A program made the position numbers and the translations under genes. From Acanthamoeba sp. SK_2022b (Eukaryota; Discosea; Longamoebia; Acanthamoebidae): a stretch of DNA of 64,000 nt. Positions 1-11,808 of the stretch are shown piece by piece. The notes beneath the pieces are model-generated. The model was not told the origin of the DNA. It saw nothing but the letters and a program-made list of their open reading frames with translations, and did not search any database. The stretch spans positions 98,501 through 162,500 of the forward strand of contig JANDJZ010000054.1 of assembly GCA_027943245.1 (NCBI GenBank). The letters are read 5' to 3'. Every line of letters starts with the position of its first letter. The stretch's first letter is position 1.

Positions 1-3000
1 CTAGCCAGCACATATTTCGCCTTGCCTCTCGCTGACCGCCACCATCAGGGCCCGGCGCAGAAGCGACAGTTCGAAATCATCCGCAGGCTCTTCCAGTCGG
101 CCGACGGTAAGCACAAACCACAATGGTTATTGAAACGTTGGTGCGCGATAACCTCACCACTGCACTTCGTTTGGCGAGCAGAAATCATCAACGCCTGCGA
201 CGCGGGGCGTGAGGGCGAGCTCATTTTCAGAGAGATCTTCGAGCAGGCCAAGCCAAAAGCGCCGTTCAAACGGCTATGGATTTCTTCGCTCACCGACGAG
301 GCCATCCAGGAGGGGTACTTCTTCCACACGCCTACCCCCTCCCCGTTCGTTTGTCCAGACGTCTGGTTTCCAAGTCTGAATGGCTGCGTGCAGTTTTCGC
401 AAGCTCCAGGCCGGCACCAAGTATGACTCGCTCTATTACTCGGCCCTGGCGAGGACAAAGGCCGACTGGTAAGCCCCGTCTCTACGGCCCTCTCAGTGCA
501 GCTGGTTGCCTGCGCTCACCCTTTGCGATGCGTGTGGAAGGCTGATAGGAATGAACGCCACGCAAGCCTACACGCTTAGCTACCGTCCTAAAGTGCCTTC
601 CTTCCAGAGCAAGGTACGACACTCACCTCGAGCCAGGCCTCCCCAAGGGGCACTTTTTGTTGATAGCGCTTCTCCTCTCCCTCCCCCTCTCTGTGTGTCG
701 TGTGTGTGTGCACGTATGCCGTAAAGGAAGCCGTTTCCCTGGGTCGAGTCCAAACGCCAGTGCTTAGAATGATCGCGGATCGTTGGAAAGCAGCCCACAA
801 TTTCAAATCCGTAAGTCGAGACCCCTCAGCGCGCTTCTGGCTCCACGTCTCACATCGTTAACGGTTTGGTGGTGGCTGACAACCACAGGAGCCGTATTGG
901 GAGCTCTATCTTCGCTGTCGCCCGCAAGGAAGCGACGAGCACCTGCGACTCAAGTACTTCTCGCCCGAGGCCGCGAGCGAGCGCATAGACTCGGAGCAGG
1001 AAGCCGAGGACCTGCGACACGGGCTGGCGCCCGTGTGCACTGTCCAGCAGCTCACCCACAAACGCCGCATCGAGAAGCCACCGAAACTCTTTGATCTCAC
1101 GGCACTACAACGGTATCTCCACTGAGAATCGTTTGTCTTCCTCCGCGTTTTCCTCTGCGCTTACCATCTGGGGCATGCGCGTGCGTGGGCGCACAGGGAG
1201 GCCAACCGAAGATTCGGCTACACGGCCGAGCGAACGCTAGGCGCGCTGCAGGGACTGTACGAAAACCACAAGCTCATCTCCTACCCGCGGACAGATTCGC
1301 GCTACCTTACTCGGGACATCTTCGATGACGTCAACACCATTCTCAAGTATGTTCATTCAACCTTGAAGCGCGATGGACACACTCACTTGCTCATGCATGT
1401 CTTGCGACTTTTATTCATTTGTTTGTTTGTTTCGACGCACACAGTGGCATTGGCAAGCATGCCGTGTACGGGCCTGCGATCGAGGACATTCGAAACGGCA
1501 AAAAGCTGAGCCTGTCCAACAAAGGTCCGTAGGTCGGAGTGCTCGCCCTGTCGTGATCCCGGGCCAGCCCTGTATCACGCTTCTTGCTTATGCTCCCTTT
1601 CTCTGGCGCCGCAGCGGTGTTTGATGCGGGCAAGGTGTCGGACCACCACGCGATCATTCCTACTACCAAGGTTCCTTCGGAGAAGGCTCTAGCGCACCTC
1701 TCCGCCGATGAGCGAAAGCTCTACCACTTGATCGTGTCCCGACTCCTCTGTACGACACAGTCCTGGTTTAGCTCGAGCTCTCACTCGCTCACATTTATTG
1801 CTACCCCCCGGGGTTTCAGCTTGCTTCATGTCCGACTGTGAGAAGCAGCACACCGAGCTGGTGGCCGTCAACCGATCGAAACACTTTCGCGGACGGGGCG
1901 TCGAGCTCGTCAAGCCCGGCTGGCGATCGATCTACTCGCTTTCGCCGTTCCCGGCTGCTGCCCAGCAGGACGACGCCCCGGCTGAAACCAAGGAAAGCGA
2001 CGACGCCGGGGATTCGTCGGCGCAAGTCGCCGAGGGGGAGGAAGAAGGGGCGACGAACGATGGGACCGTCGACGGGAACCTGTGCGCCATCGCCAGCAAG
2101 CTGCGGGAGAATGACAAGCTCACGTGCCTCCTGCCGGCCGAGGTCAAGTGCGAGCACACGACGCCGCCGCCGCTGCTCAATGAGGCCTCTCTGCTCTTCC
2201 TCATGGAAACGGCTGCCAAATACGTCACCAGCAAGAAAGGAGGTTAGTGCATCCTCCCCGCTCTCCCGCACGCCTGTCCTGTCCTGACCTGACGCGTTGT
2301 GCTCATCATGTCTGACACACACAATGGGCATGACCAGCCTACGATGCGGAAATTGAGTCAAACGACAACGCTGAGGAGTCGCTGAAAGAGTTCGGATTGG
2401 GCACCCCGGCGACGCGAGCGCAGACTATCGAGCGGCTGATCAACGTCAAGTATGTGCGGCGGGAGGGCAGGAAGCTGGTCCCCACCGAGAAGGGCAAGAT
2501 CCTCATCGACCTCCTCCAGAAGACCCACTCCTCTCTCGCCTCGCCTCAATTGACCGGCCAAGTGCGTAGCCTAAGCCTCGTTGGCCTTCGCTGCGTGGTG
2601 TCCTATCTTAATGGTTTTTATTTGTTACTTTTTTTTTTTGAATGGACTTTGATCCCCCCCCCGGCCAGTGGGAGAAGCGGCTGCAGGACATCGCGAAGGG
2701 GGACGGCGATCACGAGGCCTTCGTCGAGGACATCAAGCGATTCGCGGAGCAGGTGGTAACCGAAGCCAAGGACGGCGCCACCAGGTTGCCAGACTTCCGC
2801 AAGCTGATGCGAACAATCGACCAAGAGGAGGGCAAACCTCAGTCTTCTGATGCCACTTCGGAGGTGCGCTTGATGTCTACGTCACGGGGACTACCTTGGG
2901 AGCGACCTTTTTTATTCTTGCTTCTGTTATTTTACGTATTTCAAGTTATTTACTTATTTTTGATTGCGCGTGGTGTTGTGTTTCATCAAAGGGCGCGGTC

Positions 3001-3486
3001 CAGACGCGAGAATGGGAGCAGGAGGAAGAGGAGATACTGGGCGACTGCTGGAAGTGCGGCAAGGGCCACATGGTCTCCCGATCCCGATCGAATCGATGGG
3101 CGTGCTCCGCCGAGGGTTGCGATTTCGTCATTTGGAAGACCACCGCCAGCCGTGAGATGCGGCGAGTACGATCACCGCTCGCGCCCTCCTCGGCCTCGTC
3201 TCGTGGGTTGTTGGCGGACGCGTCGCTCATTCCAGTGTTTCTCGCACATGTGTTTTAGGAGGAGCTGGAGGAGCTCCTGACCGAGGGCGTCACCCCGCTT
3301 CTGTCGGGCTTCAAGTCGCGCGCCGGCAAACCATTCGAGGCTCGGTTGGCCATCAACCAGGACAACAAAGTGGTCATGATGTTCCCCTTCACCACGCGCC
3401 GCAGCGCCGGCGGCGCGGGCGGCCACCGAGGAAGCTTCGCACGACGGTTGCCGGGCATCACCGCCAGCTCCGAAACTGACGAGTAG
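1..3486 (+). CDS. DNA topoisomerase III (type IA), bacterial TopB-like, 5' end outside window
   Basis: Type IA topoisomerase, which relaxes or decatenates DNA through a 5'-phosphotyrosine intermediate. Its N-terminus lies left of the window. About 13 exons are visible; the first boundaries read cleanly (exon ends at 106, 314, 468, 613, 810, 1112; next exons start at 182, 394, 541, 726, 889, 1197). In order I see the end of the Toprim domain with the acidic motif [13 protein letters not shown] (from about 200), a LIGMNAT motif (541 on), SLGRVQTP (from about 735), the active-site segment [12 protein letters not shown] (about 1275-1310, catalytic Tyr), SDHHAIIPT (about 1640) and LGTPATRA (about 2398). 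The C-terminus has a CxxC zinc ribbon followed by VIWKT and [13 protein letters not shown], ending at TAG 3484-3486. DAGREGE and the [10 protein letters not shown] tail are typical of bacterial TopB rather than eukaryotic TOP3 in my recollection of the families. An acidic insert lies at about 1970-2080. Confidence 0.88.
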
Positions 3487-3930
3487 CCACATGGGTTTCG
3501 CAAGCCGCATGAAGCTTCGGCGAGGTGACCTATGATGGCTGGTTCCTTACGTGTAGCGGCGTTGGTGGTATTCCAGGCACGATTGGTTATCCAAAATGTG
3601 ACTCGAGAGCTTGCTGGCAACTCAATTTTTTTCTTTTAACGAATACTTTTTTTTTTTCATTTTATCTAAATTAAAGACAAAGCAGGCCAGAAGATGAAAG
3701 GATCCTTGTGCGCGTCTGGCGTGACAAGGAAGGCGTATTTGCGGAGCGTCTATGTGCATAGAGCCCCCTGTGTCTGGCTTGCTCCTTCCAGTCATAGGAG
3801 GGCGTGGAGTGGTACGCCAGCTATTGACAACTGTAAACCAATCTGACAAAGATTGGACAATCTCGTGGCAGCACCCCTCAGCACGACAGCACATGGAAGT
3901 GGCCCAGGTCAACGTGGGAAGCGTGTGCTT

Positions 3931-6327
3931 ATGGTCGGCTCTGTGTGGCCGGAGGTACGTACCAGAGACTCTCCTCTCTTCTCACTGACGCGCTCATTCG
4001 GTCGGGGCTTCAGAAAGACAGCTCTGCGGCTGGCGTGCGTTCTTGGCAGCTCATCCGGGCGATGAGGGAGCAGGACTGGGAGGTGCACGTATGCTCTCCT
4101 GCTAAGCCTACCGCCTTCACGGATCGCCTGGGCCAAGGTTTGTCGGCAACCGCCTCAGCCAAGGCTTCGAGGTGTCTGATAACCACAAACGGGGCACTGC
4201 GTGCACCAGACTTAGGAGTGCACACACTGCAAGTGCGGGTCAATCACGACAGCTTCGACGAGATTGTTGCTCAGCTGGAGCCAGACTTTGTCATCTTTGA
4301 CCGTTTTCTCATGGCGCGTTCCCTCTCTCGCCGCCTAATTGCTCTCTCACTAGTAACGCTGTCTCACGCTCACCTACAGGAGGAACAGTTTGGGTGGCGT
4401 GTCAGACAGGCCTGGCCACCCTCGATTTGTGTGACTGATACTCAGGACCTCCACTTCATCAGGCGGGAGAGATTCAAGGCCCTAGAGCAAGGTCACTTCC
4501 GTTTGCTGAGCAACGTGGCCATGCACGTTGGATGATGAGCTCAACTGATGGCCCAGGCGCAGGTAGGACAATGGACGAGATAGTCGATATTCGTGTGCCC
4601 CCAACCAGCTCGGATATGCTGCGAGAGATCTCGTCCATTCGTCGCTCAGACCTCACACTGGTACTAGTTCTCTGGAGACTTGTTGTGGGCAAACATAGGC
4701 CGAGTGTTCAAAGCCGCTATATTACACCAGGTGGTCTCGTCGTGGGAGAGAGACCTCCTGATCCGCCAGTATGGTATACCGGAGCACACGGTAAGGTTAA
4801 TCGCGATCACCAAAATGCAACTGGGAGCGTGCTCTTCTCACGTTGTGTTGTGTTGTGTTGTGTTGTGTTGGCGTGCAGCTGCACTTGGCTCCGTTCTACT
4901 ATGACGAACCGCCCTGCCAACAGGATCTACCCACCTGGGATCGCCGGTAGACGCCTTGCTCTCTTTTAAATGCGTTCTCTTGAATGACCCGTATTTCCTT
5001 TTCGAACGCTTTGGGCGAGGCCAGGCAAAACTTCTTCATGCTGGGCAATTTCAGACATCCGCCCAACTGGGACTCCTTCCATTGGACATACCACCACATC
5101 TGGTGCGCCCCTTTTATTACATTCCTGTGTTGGATCTAGTCGCCTTACCCGTTCTTCTCTCCCGCAGGCCCCGCATTAGGGCGTCTCTGCCCGATGCCAA
5201 GCTGCACGTACGCTTGATAGCCTGGCCTCGTCGATTGTTTATGGTTGCCCGTCCGACATCGCGTTGCCGTGTTGGGTCATAGGTCTACGGAGCGTACCCG
5301 GACAAGGCCTCGGTTCTCCTGTCCTCAGCTGATAAGGGTTTCGTGGTCAAAGGCATGGGAGCCCCTCTCCTCTTATTGGTTATTCATTGCTGACTACGTA
5401 TTAGCGTTGCCGTTATCAAGGCGTCCTGCCACCCGAACGGCTGCATTCCACGATCCGGCGACACCGCGTCAACCTGGCCCCGTTGCGGTACGTGTGTGGC
5501 CTCCTCTTGCCCGTGTACCGGTTGCCACTGACTAGCGTCTCGCTTCCTTCTTCAGCTTCGGCGCAGGTATTAAAGGCAAGATTGCCGACGGATGGTGGTA
5601 CGCTTCCGAATGGATTTATAGCGTTCATGCGAGCTTAACGTTGGACTTGGTTTTCTGAGCAGGTCCGGTTTGCCCTGCGTCACCACTCCAATAGGTTAGG
5701 CTTTGTTTCTCTCTCTTTTTACATCGCGCTCCCATCTGACGTCGAAGACGCCTAGGCGCTGAAGGCATGCAAAGCGTCTCTGGTTTGCGAGACTGGGGTG
5801 GCGCTGTCGGAAGCACGGCAGAGGAGATTGCCGACCACGCCGTAGCCCTCTACTCTGATCAAGAGAGATGGAGTCGCGCTCAACAGGTGCGCCTCACTCG
5901 TGGAGTCGTCGCCGACAGTGCGCTGATGTTGGCATGTGTGTGATTTCAGAGAGGGCGAGAGCTGGTGGACGAACTGTTCGGCCACAAGGCCAACGCTCCA
6001 TCGCTTATCCAAGCCCTCAACCTCGCCTCTGCGCGCGGAAGCAACGCTCTCCGTTTCGCCCAGGGTATGTTGGGAGCACCCCAAAATTGAGTAGAATTCC
6101 TATGTCACTCACTATCGTGTTGGCTAGGCCATATGAACTTGGAGCTTGCGTTGGTATACTACAACAGCAACAAAGCAAACGAGGTACGTTGCCCATATAT
6201 ATATACACACGGCTTCCTAAATCTTCCATTCGTAACATCTTGTCACCTCCAGTTCTTCTCCAAGTCCATAATGGCCAAGCAGAAGCTGCGCAACAACGTG
6301 TTCATTCCAGAACAGTCCTCTTGTTAA
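3931..6327 (+). CDS. GT4-like glycosyltransferase of bacterial type
   Basis: Multi-exon gene for a GT-B fold glycosyltransferase, probably transferring a sugar from a nucleotide donor; the acceptor is unknown. The first recognisable segment is RVLMVGSVWPE, followed after an intron by DSSAAGVRSWQLIRAM (4015 on). Later exons carry EEQFGWRVRQ and VTDTQDLHFIRRER (4381-4470), an SSWERDLL segment (about 4740), NFFMLGNFRHPPNWDS (about 5029), PRIRASLPDAKLHV (5170 on), LAPLRFGAGIKGKIADGWW (5475-5595) and GLPCVTTPIG (5665 on). The last two correspond to the donor-binding C-terminal half. The downstream reading frame ends at TAA 6325-6327. The true start is uncertain: ATG 3931 opens the frame, but an in-frame stop at 3844 and the core strand residues before that ATG leave room for an upstream exon. 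The family is known to me mainly from bacterial surface-polysaccharide loci. Confidence 0.75.
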
Positions 6328-6859
6328 TGTGCTTTGATAGCCAAAGTCAAAATGGTTTTGTGGCAGTATATGTGTATGTGGATCATTGTTTAGGTGAAGA
6401 GGAGTGATTAGTTGAAGTGTGCAAAGTGAATGTACGAGTTGGAGAGAAGCAGCCGGCTCGTACTTGCGGCAGAAAATATTCCGGATAACCTGTGGTAAAC
6501 AAGGTAAGCCGAACAAGGAATGCAACGAGAGATAGATGGCGATTAGCATGATGGCTAATTAGGTACTTGCAACCGCTAATCCCTTTTTTGGCTTTGGTTG
6601 TGCAACGTGGAGTTTTCCGTGCCCAATTGCCTTCGAGCTTAAATGAAAGTTTGTTGGCTTTAATCCGGATGTTGCAAATTGTTTCAAATGGCAACTAGGA
6701 GACACCGGCATGTTCGGGCCGCTCGCTTGTTGTTTGTTTCTCACCTTCCTCACTCTCTGCCGCTCATGTCTCGGTCGGCATGTGCAAGTACCTTGACCCC
6801 ACCTTCTGCTCTTTTGTAGAACTTGGCCTGATTGGTATTTACTATGGATTGCAGCGGTG
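6328..6859. other. Intergenic region, glycosyltransferase 3' flank and receptor promoter
   Basis: About 530 bp without a supportable gene. It is more AT-rich than the flanking exons. I see no RNA gene or repeat in it. It must hold the 3' UTR of the glycosyltransferase and the promoter and 5' UTR of the frizzled-like gene. Confidence 0.6.
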
Positions 6860-9259
6860 ATGCTCTTGTTCTTAGCCATGGTGACAGCAGTGAAGGGTCA
6901 AGCGTGCGTGCCCTACCACGGGTCACCGGCCACCGGGGGCAAATGTGACAGCGTCGTGACCTACCCCAACGTTCTTCTCCTCCCCACGAAATCCTACCAC
7001 CAGGTTGTCTCACCAACTGCGCCACGGCATTTTTGAAAGCTATTAAGTGCTCTCGGTTAGACTCACCGGCCTTGGCTGTTACCCGCAGGTAGATGAGGAG
7101 GCGGCCAGCACCTCCAAGCTCCTGGGCGCGTTCGTCCCGTCGGCCTGTCGCTCCGCTGCCCTCCGGCTTGCTTGCTTGGGCAGTTTCATTGATTGCAGCT
7201 TCTCAGGGACCGCTTTCGTTTGTGCGTGTGACCCTAACCACATCAACAACACCACACGAACTAAAAGCGACTGGGTGATGCATGGGCAGACCGCCCTCCT
7301 TGCAAGAGTGTGTGCGACCAGGTGATCGACACCTGCTCTGAGTTCTTTCTCGCCCAGGGCCTGACCGCGCTGTTGCCAAACTGCAGCTCGCCCACCTTTG
7401 CCTCGCCCGTCTGTAACAACCACTCAGCAGGAGTGATAGTGCCTTACAGTCGGGCCGACTGTCCGTACCCACTCAAGTACAACCCTAAGGGCTCCTTCGC
7501 CGACTACAAGCAGAATCTGCGGTCGCCAAACCAGATCTGCGTCTACCCGTGCCCGGATCCCATGTTTACCAGCCAAGAGTGGAACACCTCAATGGGCCTG
7601 CTGATGGCCCTGGCAAGTACGAATACACCACATACAGACAAGCTACCCGATGTTGGACTGACAGCTGTGTGACCATCCTACTCGCAGGTCTTGCGCTGGT
7701 CATGACGGTATTCCTCGTCATTACGTACTGTCTCATGCCAACCAAGCGGCGTTTTCCGACGTCATTCCAGATCTACCTCCTGATCACCTCCGCGATCTGT
7801 AGCGTCGGGGTCATCCTCTCGGTGCTGGTTGGAGGTTCGTACGTCCACTCCCTCCACCCCGAAATAGGACGCATCTTAAACCCTAGTACTCAGGTCCGCG
7901 CAAAACTATCTGCTCCTGGGATGACGTGCCAGTCCTGCAAACGTTTGATAGAGCCAGTGACAATGATGGCCAGGGAGTGGCCTGCGTTATTCAAGGTCCG
8001 ATTACGCTTGTAAGCTAAGTTTGCTACAAGGCTATAGTGATGCAGACCCAGTCGTTACATTACAGGCGCCCTGGTGGCTTTCGGCGGACTCTCGGGCAGC
8101 TGCTGGTGGCTCATGCTCACTATCACAGCTTTCTCGCTCATCGTTCTGAGAGTGCCACTTAGAATCATGACTACAGTGGTATCACAATTATCTCGCTTGG
8201 AGAGGTCTCAACAACTTTTGGCTTACTGCACTACCTCGGCAGTTGCACGTTGCATCGCACGTGGTCGGCTGGGGCTTTCCTACGCTTGTCGTTGTAGTTG
8301 GTGCTTTCCTGCTTGGGGCTCGGGTGATGTGATGTGTGTGCTGAGACAAGTGCGTGCACAGGACTGGCCGCTCAAAAGTTCGAGAGTCTCTCTGGATCGC
8401 CTAACTGCTTCATCGCCCACCCTTGGGACTGGGGGCTGTGGTATGGTCCAGGTAGGTGAACGCCGAACATATATTTTTCTTATGACCGTCCACGTCCTCA
8501 GGCTGAAACCAATGGTTGTCAGTGTCGTTCAATCTTCTCGTAGGTTCACCGCTCATGGGCATAGTCATCTTCAAAGTCTGGCGGGTACGCTCCTGGTAGC
8601 AGACATCACCCAAGAAGACAAGGCTCTGATATGGCTCACATGACTCAATTATTTAGGTCCGAGCACGGCTAAAGGAGGTGAACGCAACCATGATCTCGGC
8701 TGAACACTTGATTCGGCTGTTGGTCTTGGTTATTGCCTTTTGGCTTATTGCGGTGTTCTTTGTTGGACATCGGATCTACACAGAGATCGTTTCTGTACGC
8801 TACGCAGGCTCTCCTCCTCGTTGCCCCAGTTCTTCCCAAGACGCTAAATTGGCTTGGTTGTGCACCTGCAGGACGATATCGTAAGTGCGGTAGCCGCTCA
8901 GATCATGTGTAGTGCTGCATCTGGGGAGCAGTGCCCGCTTACGCTAAAGTTCAACACGGGGTCTTGGTGCGAGGCAGTGAATCTACACATGCACATCTAA
9001 CCTTGGCTGATGTGTGAACTGCAGGCTTCTGCAAGCCATGGCATTGGGTGGGCAAGGCATCACGTTTTCCGTGGTTCTCGGTTCATCCAAGGTGTGCAAA
9101 GAGTTCACCTGCAGCATCGGCTCTTTTCACTGACCTGGCCATCACGATTCCCTCACCCAGGACATAATCACGTTCTGGCTGCTGCAGTTCAAGAGGTGGC
9201 GTACCCATGGTTGGGGCCATCACGGTGGCAACACAGATGAAGAGACTGATGAGCTCTGA
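6860..9259 (+). CDS. Frizzled/smoothened-like seven-transmembrane receptor
   Basis: Predicted cell-surface receptor. ATG 6860 gives a short signal peptide (LLFLAMVTAVKG) followed directly by the cysteine-rich ectodomain, which begins CVPYHG and has about ten cysteines spread over several exons up to VCVYPCPDPMF-like sequence near 7550. TM1 and TM2 are in the 7690-7850 exon (LVMTVFLVITYCLM, then YLLITSAICSVGVILSVLV). The extracellular loop TICSWDD...ACVIQG (about 7895-7995) and the next helix with GSCWWLMLTITAFSLIVL (8070 on) are typical of the frizzled fold. TM4 follows as HVVGWGFPTLVVVVGAFLL (about 8245-8310), then the FIAHPWDWGLWYGP loop (8411 on), GIVIFKVWR, LIRLLVLVIAFWLIAVFFV (8708-8765) and a last helix GGQGITFSVVLGSS (about 9050). 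The tail is short, with an acidic end; TGA at 9257-9259. I see no KTxxxW motif of animal frizzleds. Resembles the fsl family of Dictyostelium. Confidence 0.78.
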
Positions 9260-9400
9260 GGTGTCATGTGCACCAATCATTGATGCACTGCAACCCGCAT
9301 TTAGCAAATGCCAATCTAATTGGAAACTTAATTGGGCGGCTGGCGTTGTGGTGGAGTGGTGCACGCACAAGCCCGTTTGTATAAAAATAAATAAGGCTAA

Positions 9401-11370
9401 TTATTGCAAGGTACAGTTGAAGCAGGTGGAGGAGACTTGGCCAGCTCCAGCCTTACTGGGCGTCCAGATGCTGACGTCGCCGTCGCCTTCGTCAGGCTCG
9501 CCATCGTCCACCAACAGCGGTTCCCGAAAGGTTGAATTGCGGTTGGGCGGCCGTGAGTTGCTGCGCCACTTGCCAGAGTTGCGGTTGGGCAGCTGCTGAG
9601 GAGATGAGTGCGGCGACCCCTCGTCGAGCTGCATCTGCTCCACCCGCCCAGCCGTCAGGACCTGGCTCTGTCGCTTCACCTCCTGCAGCTCCTTTTGCAG
9701 CGCCGCCTTCTCGGATTCGAGCTGCGGTTTGTTCGTTGAATAAGCCAACACCACCGGTGAGTGAGACAAAGGGGTAGAGTGCAAGCAGGAGAGGCTCAGG
9801 GATAAGGACTACAGGTCCAAACGAACCTGCAGGCGGGCCTTGAGCTCCTTCTGGGCCATGGCCTTCCATTGAGCGACATCGGTGTCAGACCTCTTCTTCT
9901 CGTCGGCTAATTTGGCTTGCAGATCGTGGACCTTCCCCTCCAGAAGCTCCTTCATCTCCGCCATCTGCAGCTTCATCATCTCGATCGCCTGAAGCACCAG
10001 AAAGTACATCAATGGCAGGCATGGGGCGGCAGGGGTCAGCTGGGCGACCGAGTTCTGACACTCGCACACGAGAGAGAGCAGCAGCACGGATGTACCTGTG
10101 CGGGGTCGCTAAAGTCTCCGCTCTGTTCGATGAGGCGCTGCATATTGGCGAAGGTGTTCAAGTCCTTTTTCATTGCGTCCAGGGCCTCCTGCTTCTCCCG
10201 CATCTCCTCTCGCAATCGATTCACCTCTTCGTCCCTGCCCGACACAGTCCCGGCCTGTGCATCTCCACCGGACTGCAGCACTCGCCAACCGCAGAGAAGA
10301 AAGGGAAAGAGAGGGGAGGGGGATACCACGACGAGGCAGAGTCAGCCACCGACTTGAAAAACAAAACAGCCCCGAGTGCGCTTTGCGGGGATACCTGTTC
10401 ACGATCGCCAAGAAGCTGCTCCAGTTGCCGCAGCTGCGCTTTGAGCGAATTCCTCTCCTGTTGGAGCTGCTTGATGTTCTTCTGCTCCTTCTCCATGATG
10501 AACAGGGCCTTGCGCTTTTCGGCTTCCAGCGCTTCCTTGGTCTCGCGGAAGGCCTTCTCCAATTCTGCCAGTGTGCCGTGGAGAACAGCGACCACCCCAC
10601 TGAGCCCACTTTGTACAGCGGGTGTGTGTGCGTGCGAGCGAGCGCGCGCGCGCCTGTCTTTTGCAAGAGGGCAGCAGTCACGAGATACCTTTCACTTCAA
10701 GTTCGCGCGTCTGGTACCGCTGCATCAGCTCCGACTCGCGCAGGACGGGAGCGGCCCCTAGTCGATCCGAGTTGGTGGGCGAGGAGGAGGAGGACGACGC
10801 CGCAGAACTCGACGCAGAGGACTGCAAGGGTGGCCCGCCTGACGACTTGCGTATATCGAAATCTGAGAAGAGCGGGGTGGCCGCGGCGATGGGCGAGGGC
10901 TGGGCCGCCGAGGAGACGCTCAACGGGATCGTGGACGACGAGGTAGTGGCCGGAGACGTGGCGGAAGAGGCAGAGAGGGCAGCGCTGAGGGCCGACGCTG
11001 CGGCGAGTGCGGCGGCGGGCGAGGAGCCCGAGGAGGCGTGGAAGGCGCAGGAACGACGGAGGGCCTCCATCCACTCTTCCATCTCCGGCAGGGAGCGTGC
11101 GTGAAGGTAGTAGGTTCGCTGGGAGCCGCCGCTGTCGTGGTGGACCACCTCGAAGAGGAATGGATTGGCGGGCGAGGGGTCCGAGGGTCCGATGCTCACC
11201 ACCTCGGCCATGGGGATGGTGCCCAGAGCGGGCGTACCCGGTTTCTTGTGGTAGGTGAGCGTGTTGTCCTCCAGCACAAACCAGCGCAGCTTTAGGGTCT
11301 TGATGTAAGGCTTCTTGCCCCTCTTGTGTAGAAACCCCTGCTTTATGGGAGCTACCGCAGCAGCTGGCAT
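9401..11370 (-). CDS. PH-domain and coiled-coil protein
   Basis: Five exons on the minus strand, stop TAA at 9401-9403. The N-terminal PH domain starts almost at once (IKQGFLHKRGKKPYIKTLK, then RWFVLEDNTLTYHK) and ends with the conserved tryptophan of MEEWMEALRRS, so it probably binds phosphoinositides or a protein at membranes. A long Ser/Ala-rich linker follows (about 10800-11050). The next three exons (about 10396-10570, 10097-10277, 9825-9990) are charged heptad-rich coiled coil such as KQLQQERNSLKAQLRQLEQ. The tail is polar, Asn/Ser/Arg-rich. ATG 11370 was chosen because it sits just before the PH domain; the frame stays open upstream and a splice acceptor lies at about 11405, so a 5' exon is possible. 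Full-length homologues not recognised; likely a membrane-associated scaffold. Confidence 0.75.
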
Positions 11371-11808
11371 GATTGAGCCGCTCCCTTGCGCCGCGTTCTC
11401 CAGCTGCACATGAGATGGGGGACGGGAAGTGAAGAGATTATTACCGGCCACACGAAAATGAGACGCGCAACAAGACAAATCCGTACTGCTGCGGCAGCCG
11501 CGCCACTAACGTGAGTAACGCGCGTGGGTCCTGAAACACCCTCCATACTCTTTTTTGTCCTCTTCTTTGCTCCAGGCCTCCCTGCATTTATTTATTATCT
11601 CTATTTTAATATCCTTGGCAGAATTTGAAGAACGAAAAGCGTGCCTTCCCTTTCGCCGCCTTGATGTCTTCCAAAGATGGACAAAGCCGCTCGCCTTGGC
11701 GCCCCAGGCTACGGACGTGCGTTCGTAGACATCGCAGACGGTCACGCTCAAGGAGAAAGAAAGGGCCTCAAATATAAATCTTCGATTCAAACCGTCTAGC
11801 ACGCCACA
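11371..11808. promoter_or_regulatory. Divergent intergenic region
   Basis: About 440 bp between the start of the minus-strand PH/coiled-coil gene and the plus-strand PPM phosphatase. Both promoters must lie here. The middle (about 11580-11620) is AT-rich; I see no clear TATA box or other named element. Confidence 0.5.
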
